Shown: one piece after another, positions 45,085-53,895 of the stretch
Position numbering within the stretch: the stretch's first letter is position 1
Layout of the letters: each line of letters begins with the position of its first letter
Notes under the pieces: model-generated
The model's input: the letters and a program-made list of their open reading frames with translations, nothing else
The model's database searches: none
What the model was told of the DNA's origin: nothing
Made by a program: the position numbers and the translations under genes
NCBI RefSeq assembly: GCF_000230835.1
Contig: NZ_CM001240.1
Coordinates: forward strand, 1,806,501 to 1,870,500
Direction: 5' to 3'
Length of the DNA: 64,000 bases
DNA from: Clostridium sp. DL-VIII
GTDB taxonomy: Bacteria; Bacillota; Clostridia; Clostridiales; Clostridiaceae

Positions 45085-46146
45085 TTATTGTTTTGCTAAT
45101 TTATAAAGTGCGTAGTTGTCTACTAAGGCATATACGTTTCCGTCATCTACAATGAGAACAGTTACAGGGATGTTATGATTTTGGGAATTATAATTTATAG
45201 TTATATTGCTGGAAATATATTTAGCTTGATCACCATATATTCCTAATTCTTTAAAGGCATTTCCGTATTTGCTATAAAAAGTTGAGGAAGTCATAATACC
45301 TTCACGAATAGAAGAATTATCAACATCTCCAAAACCATTTACAGTTATTCCACTACTGTTTATTGTAAATTCTTGTCCTACAGCTAAACCTACGAGAGCA
45401 TCCTTTTTTTCATTAGAAACAGCATTCTTAAGTTTAGGAGTTATGATACTTGATACATTCCAAGTTCCATATAAGCTTTTAGAATATGAACTTGAGTTAG
45501 AACTGCCTGAACCACCAGATGACCCACCTGAACTGCCAGAACTAGACCCGTCTGAGGTTCCTGAAGTTGACGAACTAGAGCTTGCGCTAGCAGTTGTCCC
45601 TGTACTAGCGGTAGCTGTCGTATTTACAGCAGATGAACTGATTTTTTCTCCGGTAGCAGCAAAGGTATAATTTATTCCGTTAACAGTAATATCTCCTGTC
45701 TTCATTGCTCCGGATTCGCTTAAGTAATAAGTTTTACCATTTACGTTAGCAAGTCCAGTCTGCATAGTGCCTGATGGATTTAGATAATACCAGGAACCAT
45801 TATAAAGCAGCCATCCAGTTTGCATAGCACCAGATGAATTAGTATAGTACCATGTGCCACCATCGTTTATCCAGCCGATTTTCATCTCTCCAGAAGTGGA
45901 AAGATAATACCATGTACCTTCGTTATTTAACCATCCAGTTTTCATATTTTCGTTAGAATCAAAGAAATACCATTGTCCGTCAATAGATTTCCATCCAGAA
46001 ACTAAGCTATTTTCATTACTGTAGTTCCAATTACCGCTATCAGTTTGTATCCAAGCAGCTGAGGCTTTAGTTGGAATTATAACTACCGAAGCTGAAAGTG
46101 TTGCAGCCATAATGATTAGTAATGTCTTTAGTTTTAAATTTCTCAT
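45085..46146 (-). CDS. Secreted cell-wall-binding-repeat protein with YGTW C-terminal domain, copy 2
   Basis: 353 residues. Signal peptide about 1-31 (TKASAAW), six wall-binding repeats (GWLNNEGTWYYLSTSGEMKI type, about 50-172), a Ser/Gly/Thr linker, and a C-terminal domain starting YSKSLYGTWNVSS that ends VYALVDNYALYKLAKQ. Shared marks with copy 1 are SLYGTW, the INSxGI segment, REGIMTSSTFYSKY versus KESTMTSSEFKSKY, and the ending. ATG 46146 has AGAGG upstream; an in-frame GTG at 46155 lies within that site. Confidence 0.88.
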   Translation of the reverse strand: MRNLKLKTLLIIMAATLSASVVIIPTKASAAWIQTDSGNWNYSNENSLVSGWKSIDGQWYFFDSNENMKTGWLNNEGTWYYLSTSGEMKIGWINDGGTWYYTNSSGAMQTGWLLYNGSWYYLNPSGTMQTGLANVNGKTYYLSESGAMKTGDITVNGINYTFAATGEKISSSAVNTTATASTGTTASASSSSSTSGTSDGSSSGSSGGSSGGSGSSNSSSYSKSLYGTWNVSSIITPKLKNAVSNEKKDALVGLAVGQEFTINSSGITVNGFGDVDNSSIREGIMTSSTFYSKYGNAFKELGIYGDQAKYISSNITINYNSQNHNIPVTVLIVDDGNVYALVDNYALYKLAKQ

Positions 46147-46549
46147 TATTAACACCTCTTATACATTTGATTTAAAGTCTGTATTTAAAAGACCATAAGA
46201 AAGACTTTATATATAATTTACCATGCTAAATGGAAAAAATAAACAAATTTTTAAAAAATAACAAAATGAATGTAAAATTCATCATATATTTATTTAACTA
46301 TATATATTGATTTAATAATTCTACATTTTCAAGAAATCCTGTAAGGATTTCAACTGCAATTGTCAATTGTACTTTGTAAATTGTTAATTGCAACATATAT
46401 ATATTACAAAGTAAAGTTAATATATATTGTAATTAAAAGGAAAATGATATAATATAAAGTATATGGTAAAAATTTACAATAGGCTGATGCAAATAACTAT
46501 AATTAACTTATAATTACGCAGTCACAATAATGAAAGGGGATAGAATAAA
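46147..46549. promoter_or_regulatory. Divergent control region of module copy 2
   Basis: 403 bases without a gene. It holds the conserved promoter at 46425-46453 and, near 46300-46405, a stretch ending AATTGCAACATATATATA that resembles the right end of the inverted-repeat elements at 53149 and 54930. Confidence 0.45.
46425..46453 (+). promoter_or_regulatory. Promoter of the exported-protein gene, copy 2
   Basis: TATTGT, 17 bases, TG-A-TATAAT (46448-46453). Nearly identical to 36855-36883, including the AATTA and GGAAAATG between the boxes. Confidence 0.6.
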
Positions 46550-47185
46550 ATGAAGGTCAAAAAAGTATTAGCAATAGGAACAGTTGGACTTGTGTTATCT
46601 TGTTCTACATCTATTGGGGCATCAGCAGTTACTATACCTAGTAATGCTGACTTAATAAAAATAGCCGTGAATCAATATAAAAATGGTACCAATCCAACAG
46701 GTGTATTTTCTGGAGTTGACAAAGATACTAAGATTGGAGACATTTTAAGTGAAGATGTCCTAAATGAAATTGACTCCCAGCTTTCAAGCAATGCATCTAT
46801 AGATAAACTTATAACTAAAATTCAAAATAATAAAAACGATACAGTAGCAAGTGTTTTAGATAAAGCAACAAAAGATGAGGATACGTTCAATAAATTTAAG
46901 AATAAATTTGTAGAGATTGCACAAAAAGTGCAGGCAATGGATTCTAAAGTTGGAACAGATAGAATAAATGCAGAGCAAAAGGTCATTGATATTACAAAGG
47001 CATATGATAAAAGTTTTGATGTTACATTTGGGAAGGATAGTCAAGGAAAGACAACTGCATCTATAACAAAGGGTGGAAACATCATAATTCAACTTAACTC
47101 TGATAATTTACAAACAATTATAGATAGAGTTAGTGGTATATCGTGGGAAGAAGTTTCGTACGCAAAGGCTTTACTTAAATATTAG
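46550..47185 (+). CDS. Exported protein of unknown family, copy 2
   Basis: 211 residues. Signal peptide MKVKKVLAIGTVGLVLSCST ending near ASAV. Aligns by eye with the product of 36979 in its signal peptide, in FSGVDKDTKIGDI, in DEDTFNKFKNKF and in VTFGKDSQGKTTASI, but is otherwise well diverged. GAAAGGGG precedes the start. Followed after about 50 bases by the second-type wall-binding protein gene. Confidence 0.75.
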   Translation: MKVKKVLAIGTVGLVLSCSTSIGASAVTIPSNADLIKIAVNQYKNGTNPTGVFSGVDKDTKIGDILSEDVLNEIDSQLSSNASIDKLITKIQNNKNDTVASVLDKATKDEDTFNKFKNKFVEIAQKVQAMDSKVGTDRINAEQKVIDITKAYDKSFDVTFGKDSQGKTTASITKGGNIIIQLNSDNLQTIIDRVSGISWEEVSYAKALLKY

Positions 47186-47233
47186 AAAAAAGAGTTTCTT
47201 TTGGAAGAATACAAGGAGGGTATAATAATAATA

Positions 47234-48295
47234 ATGAAAAGCTTAAAAATAAGAAAAATATTAGCGGCAATAGCAGCAGCATTAACAATAGCAGCTCTAT
47301 CGCCAATAAGTGCTTCGGCAGAATGGAAACATGATAATAGTGGATGGTGGAATACAGAGGGAAGCTCATATTCTGTTGGATGGGAAAGTATAGATGGTGT
47401 ATGGTATTACTTTGGTTCAGACGGATATATGAAAACAGGCTGGGTAAATGATGGAGGCATATGGTATTATATGCAGCCATCAGGTGCCATGAAGGCAGGA
47501 TGGCTAAATGATAAAGGTACATGGTACTATATGCAGCCATCGGGTGCAATGAGTACAAGCTGGGTAAATGATGGAGGAGTATGGTATTATATGCAGCCAT
47601 CAGGTGCTATGAAAACAGGATGGATAAATGATAATGGAGTAATGTATTTTGCTTCAGCTTCTGGAGCAATGCAGACTGGTGTAATTAAGATTGATAATAA
47701 AATATATTACTTTGCCCCAAACGGAGCAATGCAAAAAGGTCAAGTAACAATTAATGGTGTAGTTTATACTTTTGCAGCAACAGGAGAAGCTATAGGGGAC
47801 AAAGTGCCAGCTCTAGTTTTAGCATTCACATCTGCCGGGGCACCAGTTTCAATAACTAATCCTACAGAGACAGCTGATACGAATAATACAGTAAAGAATA
47901 GCACTTCTAATCACCATGGGGGAGGTTATTCTCAGCTTACTGAGCAGCTGGTAGAAAATCAATATAAAGCTTCTACAGAAATTACTAAAGAGGCTGAAGT
48001 GGACAAAAATGCAGATGGAACAACTACTATAAAGCCTGCAGTTAGCTTTACACCAGGAACATATAAGGAATATATATATGCAACTGGTAAAACATATACT
48101 GTTACAAAAGATGTTTATATAACTCTAAATGGAAAGGATGCATATATAACTGGAGATTATACAAATGGATATAAACTTGATAAGGGTGCAAGTGGAGCAG
48201 TTGAAATATCTGCTAATATCTCAATACTAGATAGTGATAGTGGTAAGCTGTATTATGTTGCATCTTCAAAGCCAGAGGAAATCATGATTAAGTAA
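47234..48295 (+). CDS. Secreted cell-wall-binding-repeat protein, second type, copy 2
   Basis: 353 residues. Signal peptide to about ASAEW, seven 20-residue repeats (GWVNDGGIWYYMQPSGAMKA type), a linker rich in Thr, Asn and His (TSNHHGGGYS), and a C-terminal domain of about 110 residues related to that of the 39090 protein (DGTTTIKPAVSFTPGTYKEY, YTVTKDVYITLNGKD). ATG 47234 is 14 bases after AGGAGG, rather long; a run of ATA codons (encoding IIII) fills the gap, so an earlier non-ATG start is possible. Confidence 0.85.
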   Translation: MKSLKIRKILAAIAAALTIAALSPISASAEWKHDNSGWWNTEGSSYSVGWESIDGVWYYFGSDGYMKTGWVNDGGIWYYMQPSGAMKAGWLNDKGTWYYMQPSGAMSTSWVNDGGVWYYMQPSGAMKTGWINDNGVMYFASASGAMQTGVIKIDNKIYYFAPNGAMQKGQVTINGVVYTFAATGEAIGDKVPALVLAFTSAGAPVSITNPTETADTNNTVKNSTSNHHGGGYSQLTEQLVENQYKASTEITKEAEVDKNADGTTTIKPAVSFTPGTYKEYIYATGKTYTVTKDVYITLNGKDAYITGDYTNGYKLDKGASGAVEISANISILDSDSGKLYYVASSKPEEIMIK

Positions 48296-48370
48296 AATAA
48301 AAAAGGTTATACTTTTCAATCAATATGTGCTATAATATGAATATTAAACTAGTTTGAGTGTTTTAAATAT

Positions 48371-48409
48371 AATGCGGATGGTCGAAATTAAAGATTATCC
48401 GCATTTTTG
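48371..48409 (+). terminator. Terminator after module copy 2
   Basis: AATGCGGAT / ATCCGCATT stem, loop of about 17 bases, then TTTTG. Confidence 0.75.
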
Positions 48410-48564
48410 TCTTAATTAATCGAAAAATTTATTAAAGTTACTGGAATAGTATATTTTCTATGCTATAATATTTTTTGTTGGATGTTCAGGAATAAATTAT
48501 ATATAGAATAGGTATATAAAATGTATTAATTCTTTTATATATAATGGCACAAAGAGGTGAAACA

Positions 48565-49830
48565 ATGAGACCATTGGCAGATTTGATGAGGCCTGATAAA
48601 TTAGAAGATTTTGTAGGACAGAAGCATATTTTAAGTGAAGGAAAGCCATTATATAATTTGATAGGAAGTAGGAACATATGTAATTGTATATTCTATGGAC
48701 CTCCTGGAACAGGAAAGACTACCTTGGCTAACATAATGGCCAATTATGTAGACAAGAAATTCTATAAGTTAAACGCGACAACTGCATCTGTAAAAGATAT
48801 TCAGGATATAACTGATAATATGAATAACTTATTAAGTTATAATGGAGTAGTCTTATATATAGATGAAATTCAGCATTTTAATAAGAAACAGCAGCAGGCT
48901 CTATTAGAATTTATAGAAGATGGAAGAATAACTTTGATTGCAAGTACTACTGAAAATCCTTATTTTGTAATACATAAAGCAATTATAAGCAGATGTAATA
49001 TATTTTCCTTTAAACCATTGGAAACTTCTGATATTATAATTGGCTTAGAAAATTCCATAAATAAGTTAACAGCTGAGGGAGTAAAAATAGAATATTCCAA
49101 TGAAGCACTAAATTATATTGCGGAAATATCTCAAGGTGATTACAGAAAAGCTTATAATATATTGGAACTTGCTATAAATTCACAAGTGAAAAATATTAGA
49201 ACCATTTCTGCTGAGTATATTGAGAGCTTAGGACAGTCTAACATGAGAGCAGATTCAAGTGGCGATGAATTTTATAATTTATTAAGCGCACTTCAAAAGA
49301 GCATTAGAGGAAGTGATCCCGATGCTGCTATTCATTATTTGGCAAGACTTATTAAGGGTGGAAACTTAACTGCTATTGTGCGAAGGCTTTCTGTTATTGC
49401 AGCTGAAGATATAGGACTCGCTTTTCCAAATGCATTATCTGTTGTTAATTCAGGTATAGAGCTTGCTTTAAAAGTTGGATTTCCAGAAGCAAAAATTATT
49501 TTATCTGAAATAGTTATATACTTAGCAACTTTGCCAAAGTCAAATAGTGCATGTTTAGCTATAGATGCAGCAATGAATGATTTGGAAAGCATTAATTTTG
49601 GAGATGTTCCTATGCATTTAAAAGACGCTCATTATATGGGGGCAGCAAAACTTGGAGTTGCTGGATATAAATATCCTCATGACTATGAAAATCACTATGT
49701 AAAACAAAATTATATGCCAAAAGAACTAGAAGGAAAAATATATTATTGTGAACAAAATAATAAGTATGAAGAAAGCATAAGGAAGTATTGGGAGAAAATA
49801 AAAAATTATGGTTTGACAAAAGCCGAGTAA
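48565..49830 (+). CDS. rarA: Replication-associated recombination AAA+ ATPase RarA (MgsA)
   Basis: 421 residues. Walker A YGPPGTGKTT, Walker B VVLYIDEIQHFNKKQQQ and sensor STTENPYF are as in RarA/MgsA, which acts at stalled forks. MRPLADLMRPDKLEDFVGQKHIL is the conserved N-terminus. ATG 48565 has AGAGGTG just upstream; an ATG at 48544 is in frame but lacks a site. An extended -10 (TGCTATAAT, 48461-48469) may be its promoter. Confidence 0.94.
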   Translation: MRPLADLMRPDKLEDFVGQKHILSEGKPLYNLIGSRNICNCIFYGPPGTGKTTLANIMANYVDKKFYKLNATTASVKDIQDITDNMNNLLSYNGVVLYIDEIQHFNKKQQQALLEFIEDGRITLIASTTENPYFVIHKAIISRCNIFSFKPLETSDIIIGLENSINKLTAEGVKIEYSNEALNYIAEISQGDYRKAYNILELAINSQVKNIRTISAEYIESLGQSNMRADSSGDEFYNLLSALQKSIRGSDPDAAIHYLARLIKGGNLTAIVRRLSVIAAEDIGLAFPNALSVVNSGIELALKVGFPEAKIILSEIVIYLATLPKSNSACLAIDAAMNDLESINFGDVPMHLKDAHYMGAAKLGVAGYKYPHDYENHYVKQNYMPKELEGKIYYCEQNNKYEESIRKYWEKIKNYGLTKAE

Positions 49831-49841
49831 TTTGGTAAGAT
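49813..49841 (+). promoter_or_regulatory. Promoter of the isc-mnmA operon
   Basis: TTGACA (49813-49818), 17 bases, TAAGAT (49836-49841), within the 3' end of rarA and about 45 bases before iscR. IscR-type regulators usually repress their own operon, and this is where binding would be expected. Confidence 0.5.
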
Positions 49842-49883
49842 ATAAGCAAAATTATTATATTAATTAAACAAAGAGGTGAAAGA

Positions 49884-50339
49884 ATGAAGCTTTCAACTAA
49901 AGGAAGATATGGAGTTAGGGCAATGGTAGATTTAGCATCTAGCTATGGAGGCGCTCCTGTTTCTATAAAGACTATATCAAAAAGAGAAAATCTTTCTGAA
50001 TACTATTTAGAACAATTATTTAGTCCACTTAGACGTGCAAATGTTATAAGAAGTATAAGAGGAGCACAAGGCGGATATGTTTTATGCAAGCCACCAAGTG
50101 AAATAACGGTAGGAGATATAATGACTATTTTAGAAGGTCCTATTGAGGTAGCAGATTGCATAGATGGTATAGAATGTGAGAGTTCAGATAGTTGTGCTAC
50201 TAAAGCGGTATGGGAAAAAATTAAGAGAAGTATAGATGGTGTTATGAATTCAATTACATTACAGGATATAATTGATGATTATGAAGCTGCAAAGAAAAGT
50301 AAAGGCGGCATTAAGATAGCAGATAGGAGTGAAGAATAA
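49884..50339 (+). CDS. iscR: Rrf2-family iron-sulfur cluster regulator
   Basis: 151 residues. MKLSTKGRYGVRAMVDLA winged-helix start, EYYLEQLFSPLRRANVIRSIRGAQGGY recognition helix and wing, and three cysteines (CIDGIECESSDSC) for a 2Fe-2S cluster. The gene overlaps iscS by one base (TAATG). Probably represses this operon when clusters are plentiful. Confidence 0.94.
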   Translation: MKLSTKGRYGVRAMVDLASSYGGAPVSIKTISKRENLSEYYLEQLFSPLRRANVIRSIRGAQGGYVLCKPPSEITVGDIMTILEGPIEVADCIDGIECESSDSCATKAVWEKIKRSIDGVMNSITLQDIIDDYEAAKKSKGGIKIADRSEE

Positions 50340-51520
50340 TGAAAAATGTATATATGGACTATTCAGCAACGACTTACGTAAAACCAGAAGTATTAGAAGA
50401 GATGCTTCCTTATTTTACTGAAAAGTTCGGAAATCCATCTTCATTTTATGGAATATCAAGAGAAACAAAAAGATCTATAGATAAAGCTAGAGAACAAGTT
50501 GCAGAAGCATTAAACTGCTTACCTGATGAAGTGTATTTTACAGGGGGTGGATCAGAGGCTGACAACTGGGCAATAAAAGGAATTGCATCAGCACATAAAA
50601 ACAAAGGAAATCACATTATAACAACTAAGATAGAACATCATGCAGTTCTTCATACTTGTGCATATTTAGAGAAGAATGGTTTTGACGTTACATATCTAGA
50701 TGTAAATGAAGAAGGTTTCATAAATTTAGAAGATTTAAAAAATGCAATAACAGACAAAACTATTTTAGTAAGTATAATGTTTGCAAATAATGAAATAGGA
50801 ACAATTCAACCGATAAAAGAAATTGGAGAAATTTGCAAAGAAAAAAATATTTTCTTCCACACAGATGCAGTTCAAGCGGTTGGAAATGTGCCGGTAGATG
50901 TTAAAGATATGAACATTGATATGTTATCACTTGCAGGTCATAAGATCTATGGACCAAAAGGTATCGGTGTTTTATATATAAAGAAAGGAATTAAGATTGA
51001 TAACTTAATTCATGGTGGAGCTCAAGAAAGAAATAGAAGAGCTGGAACTGAAAATATAGCAGCTATTGTAGGCCTTGGAAAGGCTATGGAGCTTGCACAC
51101 AATAATTTAGAAGAACATATGAAGAAGTTAACATTTCTAAGAGATAAGTTGATGGATGGACTCTTAAAAATTCCATATACAAGATTAAATGGACCAAAAG
51201 GAGATAAGAGATTACCTGGAAATGTTAATGTTTGTTTTAGATTTATAGAAGGTGAATCTATCCTATTATCATTAGATTTTAAGGGAGTTTGTGCATCAAG
51301 CGGTAGTGCATGTACATCAGGATCTTTAGATCCTTCACATGTATTACTTGCAATAGGTCTTCCTCATGAAATCGCTCATGGATCATTAAGACTTACAATG
51401 GGCGAAGGATCAACTGAAGAAGATGTAGATTATGTTTTAGAAGTTGTACCACCAATAATAGAAAGATTAAGAAACATGTCACCGTTATGGGATGACTTTT
51501 TAAAGAAGGGAGATAAATAA
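50339..51520 (+). CDS. iscS: Cysteine desulfurase
   Basis: 393 residues. PLP enzyme that takes sulfur from cysteine. YMDYSATTYVKPEVLEEM start, HTDAVQAVG, SLAGHKIYGPKG with Lys202 as the PLP lysine, and the loop CASSGSACTSG with catalytic Cys325. Supplies sulfur to IscU and to MnmA, whose genes follow. Confidence 0.97.
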   Translation: MKNVYMDYSATTYVKPEVLEEMLPYFTEKFGNPSSFYGISRETKRSIDKAREQVAEALNCLPDEVYFTGGGSEADNWAIKGIASAHKNKGNHIITTKIEHHAVLHTCAYLEKNGFDVTYLDVNEEGFINLEDLKNAITDKTILVSIMFANNEIGTIQPIKEIGEICKEKNIFFHTDAVQAVGNVPVDVKDMNIDMLSLAGHKIYGPKGIGVLYIKKGIKIDNLIHGGAQERNRRAGTENIAAIVGLGKAMELAHNNLEEHMKKLTFLRDKLMDGLLKIPYTRLNGPKGDKRLPGNVNVCFRFIEGESILLSLDFKGVCASSGSACTSGSLDPSHVLLAIGLPHEIAHGSLRLTMGEGSTEEDVDYVLEVVPPIIERLRNMSPLWDDFLKKGDK

Positions 51521-51521
51521 T

Positions 51522-51959
51522 ATGATATACAGTGAAAAAGTTATGGAACATTTCCAAAATCCAAGAAATGTAGGAGAAATAGAGGATGCAAATGGTGTAG
51601 GTGAAGTTGGAAACGCTAAATGCGGAGATATAATGAAAATTTATTTAAAGGTTGAAGATAACATAATACAAGATGTTAAATTTAAGACTTTTGGATGTGG
51701 ATCTGCAATTGCTTCATCATCAATGGCAACTGAATTAATTAAAGGAAAAACTTTAGATGAAGCATGGGAATTAACTAATAAAGCTGTTGCAGAAGCTTTA
51801 GATGGACTTCCACCAGTAAAAATGCACTGTTCAGTACTTGCAGAAGAAGCAATTCATAAGGCAATTAATGATTATAGAGCGAAAAACGGATTAGAAGTAA
51901 TACCAATGGAAGAGCATAGTGATGAAGATTTACATGCTGCTGTACATGGAGAAGAATAA
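51522..51959 (+). CDS. iscU: Iron-sulfur cluster scaffold protein (IscU/NifU-N type)
   Basis: 145 residues. MIYSEKVMEHFQNPRNVGEI start; three cluster cysteines at 34 (NAKCGD), 59 (FGCGSAIASS) and 103 (MHCSVLAEEA). Builds clusters with sulfur from IscS. Start codon one base after the iscS stop. Confidence 0.96.
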   Translation: MIYSEKVMEHFQNPRNVGEIEDANGVGEVGNAKCGDIMKIYLKVEDNIIQDVKFKTFGCGSAIASSSMATELIKGKTLDEAWELTNKAVAEALDGLPPVKMHCSVLAEEAIHKAINDYRAKNGLEVIPMEEHSDEDLHAAVHGEE

Positions 51960-51969
51960 TAGGTGATTT

Positions 51970-53046
51970 ATGAAGAAAAAAGTTTTAGTAGGTATGAGTG
52001 GTGGCGTAGATAGTTCTGTTGCTGCATATTTATTAAAACAGCAGGGATATGAAGTTATTGGTGCTACAATGCAAATTTGGCAGCATGATAATGAATTTGA
52101 AGAAAGGGAAGGGGGCTGCTGCTCCCTTTCTGCTGTTGATGATGCAAGAAGAGTTTGTGACAAACTAGATATACCATTTTATGTTTTAAATTTTAGAGAT
52201 TATTTTAAAGAAAAAGTTATAGACCCGTTTGTTCAGGAATACATAGATGGAAAGACACCTAATCCTTGTATTGAATGCAATAAACACTTAAAATTTGATG
52301 AACTTTTAAGAAGAGCAAAAGGTATAGGAGCTGATTACGTAGCTACAGGTCATTATGCTAAAATTGAAAAGCGTGATGATAGATATCTTTTAATAAGATC
52401 TGATGATGACAGAAAAGATCAAACTTATGCTTTATACAATTTTACACAAGATCAATTAGCACATACATTGATGCCATGTGGAGAGTACGAAAAAACTAAA
52501 ATAAGAGAAATAGCAAAAGAAATAGGTCTTGCTGTTCATAATAAAAAAGACAGTGAAGAGATTTGTTTTATTTCTGATAATGATCATGGAAAATATATTT
52601 TAGAAGCAAAACCAGACAGGGTTAAGCCTGGAAACTTTGTTGATAAGAATGGTAACGTACTTGGAAAACACAAAGGAATTGTGTATTATACCATAGGGCA
52701 GAGAAAAGGCCTTGGGCTTTCACTTGGAAGACCAGTTTTTGTAACAGGAATAAACGCTAAGACAAACGAAGTCATATTAGGCGCTGAAGAGGATATATTT
52801 AAAAATAGCTTAATTGCGACAGATGTGAATTTTATCGCATTTGATAAACTTGAAAAGGAAATAGAGGTTAAAGCTAAAATTAGATATTCAGCAAAACCAG
52901 CAAGTGCGGTTTTATCTCCCATGGAAAATGGCAGAGTAAAGGTTACTTTTGCTGAAAAACAAAGAGCAATAACTAAGGGCCAATCAGTTGTATTTTATGA
53001 TGATGAAATAGTTGTTGGTGGCGGAATAATTGAAAAAATAATTTAA
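51970..53046 (+). CDS. mnmA: tRNA-specific 2-thiouridylase
   Basis: 358 residues. PP-loop [15 protein letters not shown] near residue 8, [12 protein letters not shown] with the first catalytic cysteine, EEICFI with the second, and TIGQRKGLG. It thiolates U34 of Lys, Glu and Gln tRNAs. Placement behind iscS gives a direct sulfur donor. A strong terminator ends the operon. Confidence 0.97.
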   Translation: MKKKVLVGMSGGVDSSVAAYLLKQQGYEVIGATMQIWQHDNEFEEREGGCCSLSAVDDARRVCDKLDIPFYVLNFRDYFKEKVIDPFVQEYIDGKTPNPCIECNKHLKFDELLRRAKGIGADYVATGHYAKIEKRDDRYLLIRSDDDRKDQTYALYNFTQDQLAHTLMPCGEYEKTKIREIAKEIGLAVHNKKDSEEICFISDNDHGKYILEAKPDRVKPGNFVDKNGNVLGKHKGIVYYTIGQRKGLGLSLGRPVFVTGINAKTNEVILGAEEDIFKNSLIATDVNFIAFDKLEKEIEVKAKIRYSAKPASAVLSPMENGRVKVTFAEKQRAITKGQSVVFYDDEIVVGGGIIEKII

Positions 53047-53065
53047 TAGAAATTTATTTTTTGTT

Positions 53066-53110
53066 ATAGCTGAGAGTATAAAGGTAGATACTCTCAGCTA
53101 TAATTTTTTT
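53066..53110 (+). terminator. Terminator of the isc-mnmA operon
   Basis: A perfect 14-bp stem ATAGCTGAGAGTAT / ATACTCTCAGCTAT with an 8-base loop, then seven T. Confidence 0.95.
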
Positions 53111-53148
53111 GTAAACTTATATGAGACGATGAAAAAAGTAATTTATTA

Positions 53149-53252
53149 TATATATGTTGCTTGCAATAATAAAGTTGCATTTATTATACTTGCAAGTTAA
53201 GCGAATGCCTGAATATAAAATGCAGGAAATCAATTGCAATATATATATATAT
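53149..53252. repeat. Small inverted-repeat element, copy A
   Basis: Begins TATATATGTTGC and ends AATTGCAATATATATA, so the ends are inverted copies. The interior shares GCAATAATAAA-TT-CATTTA and GAAATCAATTGCAA with copy B at 54930. No coding frame. A miniature mobile element is the simplest reading. Confidence 0.6.
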
Positions 53253-53394
53253 CTTAATTGGTGAAAAATTACAAGTGAAAAGTATGCTATTGTAGTGGAA
53301 TATGATCTATATATAAGTTAATTATGAATAATTTTCCTAATAGCTGGGCATTGTATAGATAATGACTGTGGAATTTTATTAGCTGGAGGGATAT

Positions 53395-53895
53395 ATGTTT
53401 AAGACTAGAGATTTCTTTTTTAAAAATGTTTACAATATTAAAGGCAAGAAAATTGGAATTATAGAAGATTTATATATAGATTTTCACCTTGGAAAGATTA
53501 TGGGCTTTAAGGTATCAAACAGCAGCTTGTTTTCTAAGAATGATTATGTTGATATGGAAGATATTATTGATATAGGCGAAGATGTGATAATAAATTTAAT
53601 AAGAAAAGGTAATGGATTAACATTTAAGGAAATTAAATATATGGAGATAATTGATACAATGGGTAATGTAAAAGGTGTTTTAGAGGATTTGATAATAGAT
53701 ATAAAAGATTATTCAATAAAGGCAATAGTGATGACATCAGGGTTAGTAGATAAGATGATAAAAGGTAAGCAGATAGTTCTTTTAAGCAGATGCATACTTG
53801 GAGAAAAATATATATTATACACTGGAAAGGATTGGATTTTGTTTAAATCAATGCCTCATAATATGGAGAGATATAATGCAGTTAAGAAAGCATAA
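53395..53895 (+). CDS. PRC-barrel domain protein
   Basis: 166 residues. Two PRC-barrel-like units: about 1-70 (VYNIKGKKIGIIEDLYIDFHLGKIMGFKVS) and about 80-150 (IIDTMGNVKGVLEDLIIDIKDYSIKAIVM). Such domains bind partners in RNA processing, sporulation and photosynthesis proteins. TGGAGGG before ATG. Overlaps the permease gene by 20 bases, so the two are coupled. Confidence 0.88.
   Translation: MFKTRDFFFKNVYNIKGKKIGIIEDLYIDFHLGKIMGFKVSNSSLFSKNDYVDMEDIIDIGEDVIINLIRKGNGLTFKEIKYMEIIDTMGNVKGVLEDLIIDIKDYSIKAIVMTSGLVDKMIKGKQIVLLSRCILGEKYILYTGKDWILFKSMPHNMERYNAVKKA

Noticed and set aside
45443..45670. Open frame on the + strand rich in Glu and Pro
   Set aside because: Antisense to the Ser/Gly linker of the wall-binding protein; composition is produced by the repeat codons and there is no ribosome-binding site.
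46300..46405. Third copy of the small inverted-repeat element
   Set aside because: Only the right end (ATTGCAACATATATA) matches well; the left end and interior are too different to call it a copy.
47175..47600. Long - strand open frame of 141 codons
   Set aside because: Antisense to the wall-binding repeats of the gene at 47234; the His/Leu/Tyr-rich periodic product is a mirror of the repeats.
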